Assembly: GCF_047675955.1 (NCBI RefSeq)
Contig: NW_027327637.1
Span: 372,001 to 436,000 of the forward strand
Source: Chlorocebus sabaeus
Taxonomy: Eukaryota > Chordata > Mammalia > Primates > Cercopithecidae
Reading direction: 5' to 3'
DNA length: 64,000 nt
This document shows positions 61,339-64,000 of the stretch, one piece after another. A program made the position numbers and the translations under genes. Position 1 is the first letter of the stretch. Each line of letters starts with the position of its first letter. The notes below the pieces were generated by a model. That model worked only from the letters and a program-made list of their open reading frames with translations. It was not told the DNA's origin and did not search any database.

Positions 61339-63917
61339 AGTTTTCTGAGAAACTGCTCTGTGTTCTGTTAATTCATCTCACAGAGTTACATCTTTCCCTA
61401 CAAGAAGCCTTTCGCTTAGGCTGTTCTTGTGAAATTGGCAAAGGGATATTTGGAAGCCCATAGAGGGCTATGGTGAAAAAGGAAATATCTTCCGTTCAAA
61501 ACTGGAAAGAAGTTTTCTGAGAAACTGCTCTGTGTTCTGTTAATTCATCTCACAGAGTTACATCTTTCCCTACAAGAAGCCTTTCGCTTAGGCTGTTCTT
61601 GTGGAATTGGCAAAGGGATATTTGGAAGCCCATAGAGGGCTATGGTGAAAAAGGAAATATCTTCCGTTCAAAACTGGAAAGAAGCTTTCTGAGAAACTGC
61701 TCTGTGTTCTGTTAATTAATCTCACAGAGTTACATCTTTCCCTTCAAGAAGCCTTTCGCTAAGGCTGTTCTTGTGGAATTGGCAAAGGGATATTTGGAAC
61801 CCCTAGAGGGCTATGGTGAAAAAGGAAATATCTTCCGTTCAAAACTGGAAAGAAGCTTTCTGAGAAACTGCTCTGTGTTCTGTTAATTCATCTCACAGAG
61901 TTACATCTTTCCTTTCAAGAAGCCTTTTGCTAACGCTGTTCTTGTGGAATTGGCAAAGGGATATTTGGAAGCCCATAGAGGGCTATGGTGAAAAAGGAAA
62001 TATCTTCCGTTCAAAACTGGAAAGAAGCTTTCTGAGAAACTGCTCTGTGTTCTGTTAATTCATCTCACCGAGATACATCTTTCCCTTCAAGAAGCCTTTC
62101 GCTAAGTCTGTTCTTGTGGAATTGGCAAAGGGATATTTGGAAGCCTATAGAGGGCTATGGTGAAAAAGGAAATATCTTCCTTTCAAAACTGGAAAGAAGC
62201 TTTCTGAGAAACTGCTCTGTGTTCTGTTAATTCATCTCACAGAGTTACATCTTTCCCTTCAAGAAGCCTTTCGCTAAGGCTGTTCTTGTGGAATTGGCAA
62301 AGGGATATTTGGAAGCCCATAGAGGGCTATGGTGAAAAAGGAAATATCTTCCGTTCAAAACTGGAAAGAAGCTTTCTGAGAAACTACTCTGTGTTCTGTT
62401 AATTCATCTCACAGAGTTACATCTTTAACTTCAAGAAGCCTTTCGCTAAGGCTGTTCTTGTGGAATTGGCAAAGGGATATTTGGAAGCCCATAGAGGGCT
62501 ATGGTGAAAAAGGAAATATCTTCCGTTCAAAACTGGAAAGAAGCTTTCTGAGAAACTGCTCTGTGTTCTCTTAATTCATCTCACAGAGTTACATCTTTAA
62601 CTTCAAGAAGCCTTTCGCTAAGGCTGTTCTTGTGGAATTGGCAAAGGGATATTTGGAAGCCCATAGAGGGCTATGGTGAAAAAGGAAATAACTTCCGTTC
62701 AAAACTGGAAAGAAGCTTTCTGAGAAACTGCTTTGTGTTCTGTTAATTCATCTCACAGTGTTACATCTTTCCCTTCAAGAAGCCTTTCGCTAAGGCTGTT
62801 CTTGTGGAATTGGCAAAGGGATATTTGGAAGCCCATAGAGGGCTATGGTGAAAAAGGAAATATCTTCCGTTCAAAACTGGAAAGAAGCTTTCTGAGAAAC
62901 TGCTCTGTGTTCTGTTAATTCATCTCACAGAGTTACATCTTTACCTTCAAGAAGCCTTTCGCTAAGGCTGTTCTTGTGGAATTGGCAAAGGGATATTTGG
63001 AAGCCCATAGAGGGCTATGGTGAAAAAGGAAATATCTTCCGTTCAAAACTGGAAAGAAGCTTTCTGAGAAACTGCTCTGTGTTCTGTTAACTCATCTCAC
63101 AGAGTTACATCTTTAACTTCAAGAAGCCTTTCGCTAAGGCTGTTCTTGTGGAATTGGCAAAGGGATATTTGGAAGCCCATAGAGGGCTATGGAGAAAAAG
63201 GAAATATCTTCCGTTCAAAACTGGAAAGAAGCTTTCTGAGAAACTGTTCTATGTTCTGTTAATTCATCTCACAGAGTTACATCTTTCCCTTCAAGAAGCC
63301 TTTCGCTAAGGCTGTTCTTGTGGAATTGGCAAAGGGATATTTGGAAGCCCATAGAGGGCTATGGTGAAAAAGGAAATATCTTTCGTTCAAAACTGGAAAG
63401 AAGCTTTCTGAGAAACTGCTCTGTGTTCTGTTAATTCATCTCACAGAGTTACATCTTTCCCTTCAAGAAGCCTTTCGCTAAGCCTGTTCTTGTGGAAATG
63501 GCAAAGGGATATTTCGAAGCCCATAGAGGGCTATGGTGAAAAAGGAAATATCTTCCGTTCAAAACTGGAAAGAAGCTTTCTGAGAAACTGCTCTGTGTTC
63601 TGTTAATTCATCTCACAGAGTTACATCTTTAACTTCAAGAAACCTTTCGCTAAGGCTGTTCTTGTGGAATTGGCAAAGGGATATTTGGAAGCCCATAGAG
63701 GGCTATGGTGAAAAAGGAAATATCTTCCGTTCAAAACTGGAAAGAAGCTTTCTGAGAAACGGCTCTGTGTTCTGTTAATTCATCTCACAGAGTTACATAT
63801 TTCCCTTCAAGAAGCCTTTCGCTAAGGCTGTTCTTGGGGAATTGGCAAAGGGATATTTGGAAGCCCATAGAGGGCTATGGTGAAAAAGGAAATATCTTCC
63901 GTTCAAAACTGGAAAGA
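61339..63917 (+). repeat. Partial copy S3 and following monomers (15 monomers)
   Basis: The TTTCCCTAC pair, a plain-type 171-bp AACCCCTAG monomer (61683), CTAACGCTG, CTCACCGAGATAC (62064) and GTTCTCTTA with AAATAACTTCC (62542) follow S2 at a 13-monomer offset. The GGAGAG-GTTCTATG pair is missing. From 63058 a TTTAAC-CTATGGAG, GTTCTATG-ATCTTTCG, GGAAATGGC-TATTTCG, TTTAAC series matches the P-type series at 19549-20236. Single private changes become more frequent near the right edge (AAACTACTC, AAACGGCTC, CTTGGGGAATT, ACATATTTCC). Confidence 0.82.
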
Positions 63918-64000
63918 AGCTTTCTGAGAAACTGCTCTGTGTTCTGTTAATTCATCTCACAGAGTTACATCTTTCCCTTCAAGAAGCCTTTCGCTAAGGC
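63918..64000 (+). repeat. Partial alpha satellite monomer M372 (right edge)
   Basis: First 83 bases of a monomer with the consensus TTTCCC and TTTCGCTAAGG forms, cut by the window edge. The array continues to the right. Confidence 0.93.

Larger units (their letters stand above)
1..64000 (+). repeat. Alpha satellite (alphoid) tandem array, 172-bp monomers
   Basis: The whole window is head-to-tail alpha satellite. Phased on AAGCTT, there are 371 complete monomers plus partial monomers of 122 and 83 bp at the ends. Of these, 354 are 172 bp and 17 are 171 bp, which sums exactly to 64,000. Landmarks in each unit, in order, are the HindIII site, CTCTGTG, CTCACAGAGTTACATC, TTTCGCTAAGGCTG, GGCAAAGGGATATT and CTATGGTGAAAAAGGAA. 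Most monomers differ from the consensus at 0-5 positions. All lie in one orientation, the same as the usual published orientation of primate alpha satellite. The family is the primate centromeric satellite, substrate for CENP-A chromatin. The monomer length, the HindIII regularity and the recalled consensus point to African green monkey (Chlorocebus) or a close guenon. Species assignment is about 0.8; family assignment is near certain. Confidence 0.98.

Noticed and set aside
1..64000. CRISPR array
   Set aside because: The regular spacing is total: the 'spacer' is as conserved as the 'repeat', the unit is 172 bp, and the sequence is primate alpha satellite.
1..64000. Transposable element insertion (LINE, SINE or LTR) inside the array
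   Set aside because: The start coordinates of all monomers follow 172- or 171-bp steps from end to end, leaving no room for any insertion. No poly-A tract, target-site duplication or non-satellite sequence was seen.
1..64000. Array inversion or strand switch
   Set aside because: CTCACAGAGTT and GGCAAAGGGATATT read in the same direction in every line; no reverse-oriented monomers were found.
1..64000. Macaque- or baboon-type dimeric alpha satellite, or human satellite
   Set aside because: No alternating pair of diverged monomers is visible at 340-344 bp, and the unit is 172 bp and single-family. The detailed motifs fit the African green monkey form better from memory.

Overview
The window is one uninterrupted array of alpha satellite (alphoid) centromeric DNA. 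Every base belongs to a head-to-tail monomer of 172 bp, and all monomers lie in the same orientation. Phased on the HindIII motif (monomer base 1 = the second A of AAGCTT), I count 371 complete monomers (starts at 123, 295, 467 ... 63746). They are flanked by a partial monomer at each end (1-122 and 63918-64000). Of the 371, 354 are 172 bp and 17 are 171 bp; the 17 single-base losses account exactly for the 64,000-base total. I see no gene, RNA gene, transposon, inversion or non-satellite insertion.

Organism: the 172-bp monomer, the HindIII site in nearly every unit, and motifs such as CTCACAGAGTTACATC and GGAATTGGCAAAGGGATATT match what I recall of the African green monkey alpha component. 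The array is built from one monomer family. It is not the alternating ~340-bp dimer typical of macaque and baboon, nor the 171-bp A/B-type pattern of human arrays. A guenon, most likely Chlorocebus, is the best guess. This rests on recall and not on a search.

Layout (monomers numbered M0-M372): monomers differ by only a few diagnostic substitutions, and the order of these markers reveals long, irregular higher-order repeats. (1) 123-13187: three copies of a nominal 24-mer. H1 has 24 monomers; H2 has 21 after losing three; H3 has 31 after an internal 8-monomer duplication. (2) 13188-16453: mixed monomers. (3) 16454-22643: a 17-mer, a 12-mer deletion derivative, and the start of a third copy. 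(4) 22644-25911: mixed. (5) 25912-29179: a 9-mer followed by a 10-mer copy. (6) 29180-35198: mixed, with a 5-mer repeat near 30.9-32.1 kb. (7) 35199-53770: three long related units of 34, 28 and 46 monomers, each carrying two copies of a 5-monomer module. (8) 53771-64000: an exact-length 24-monomer period (4128 bp) followed by a 13-monomer period.

Functional signals: the consensus monomer carries a perfect pJ-alpha (A-box) motif on the minus strand. No canonical CENP-B box core is visible anywhere. Each consensus monomer also holds three perfect short inverted repeats and two CpGs. The window therefore looks like homogeneous A-type centromeric satellite, with its recent history readable as in-register unequal exchange. 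Whether it is kinetochore-bearing cannot be decided from sequence. Collapse or expansion during assembly of so repetitive a stretch is a real alternative explanation for some copy-number differences.
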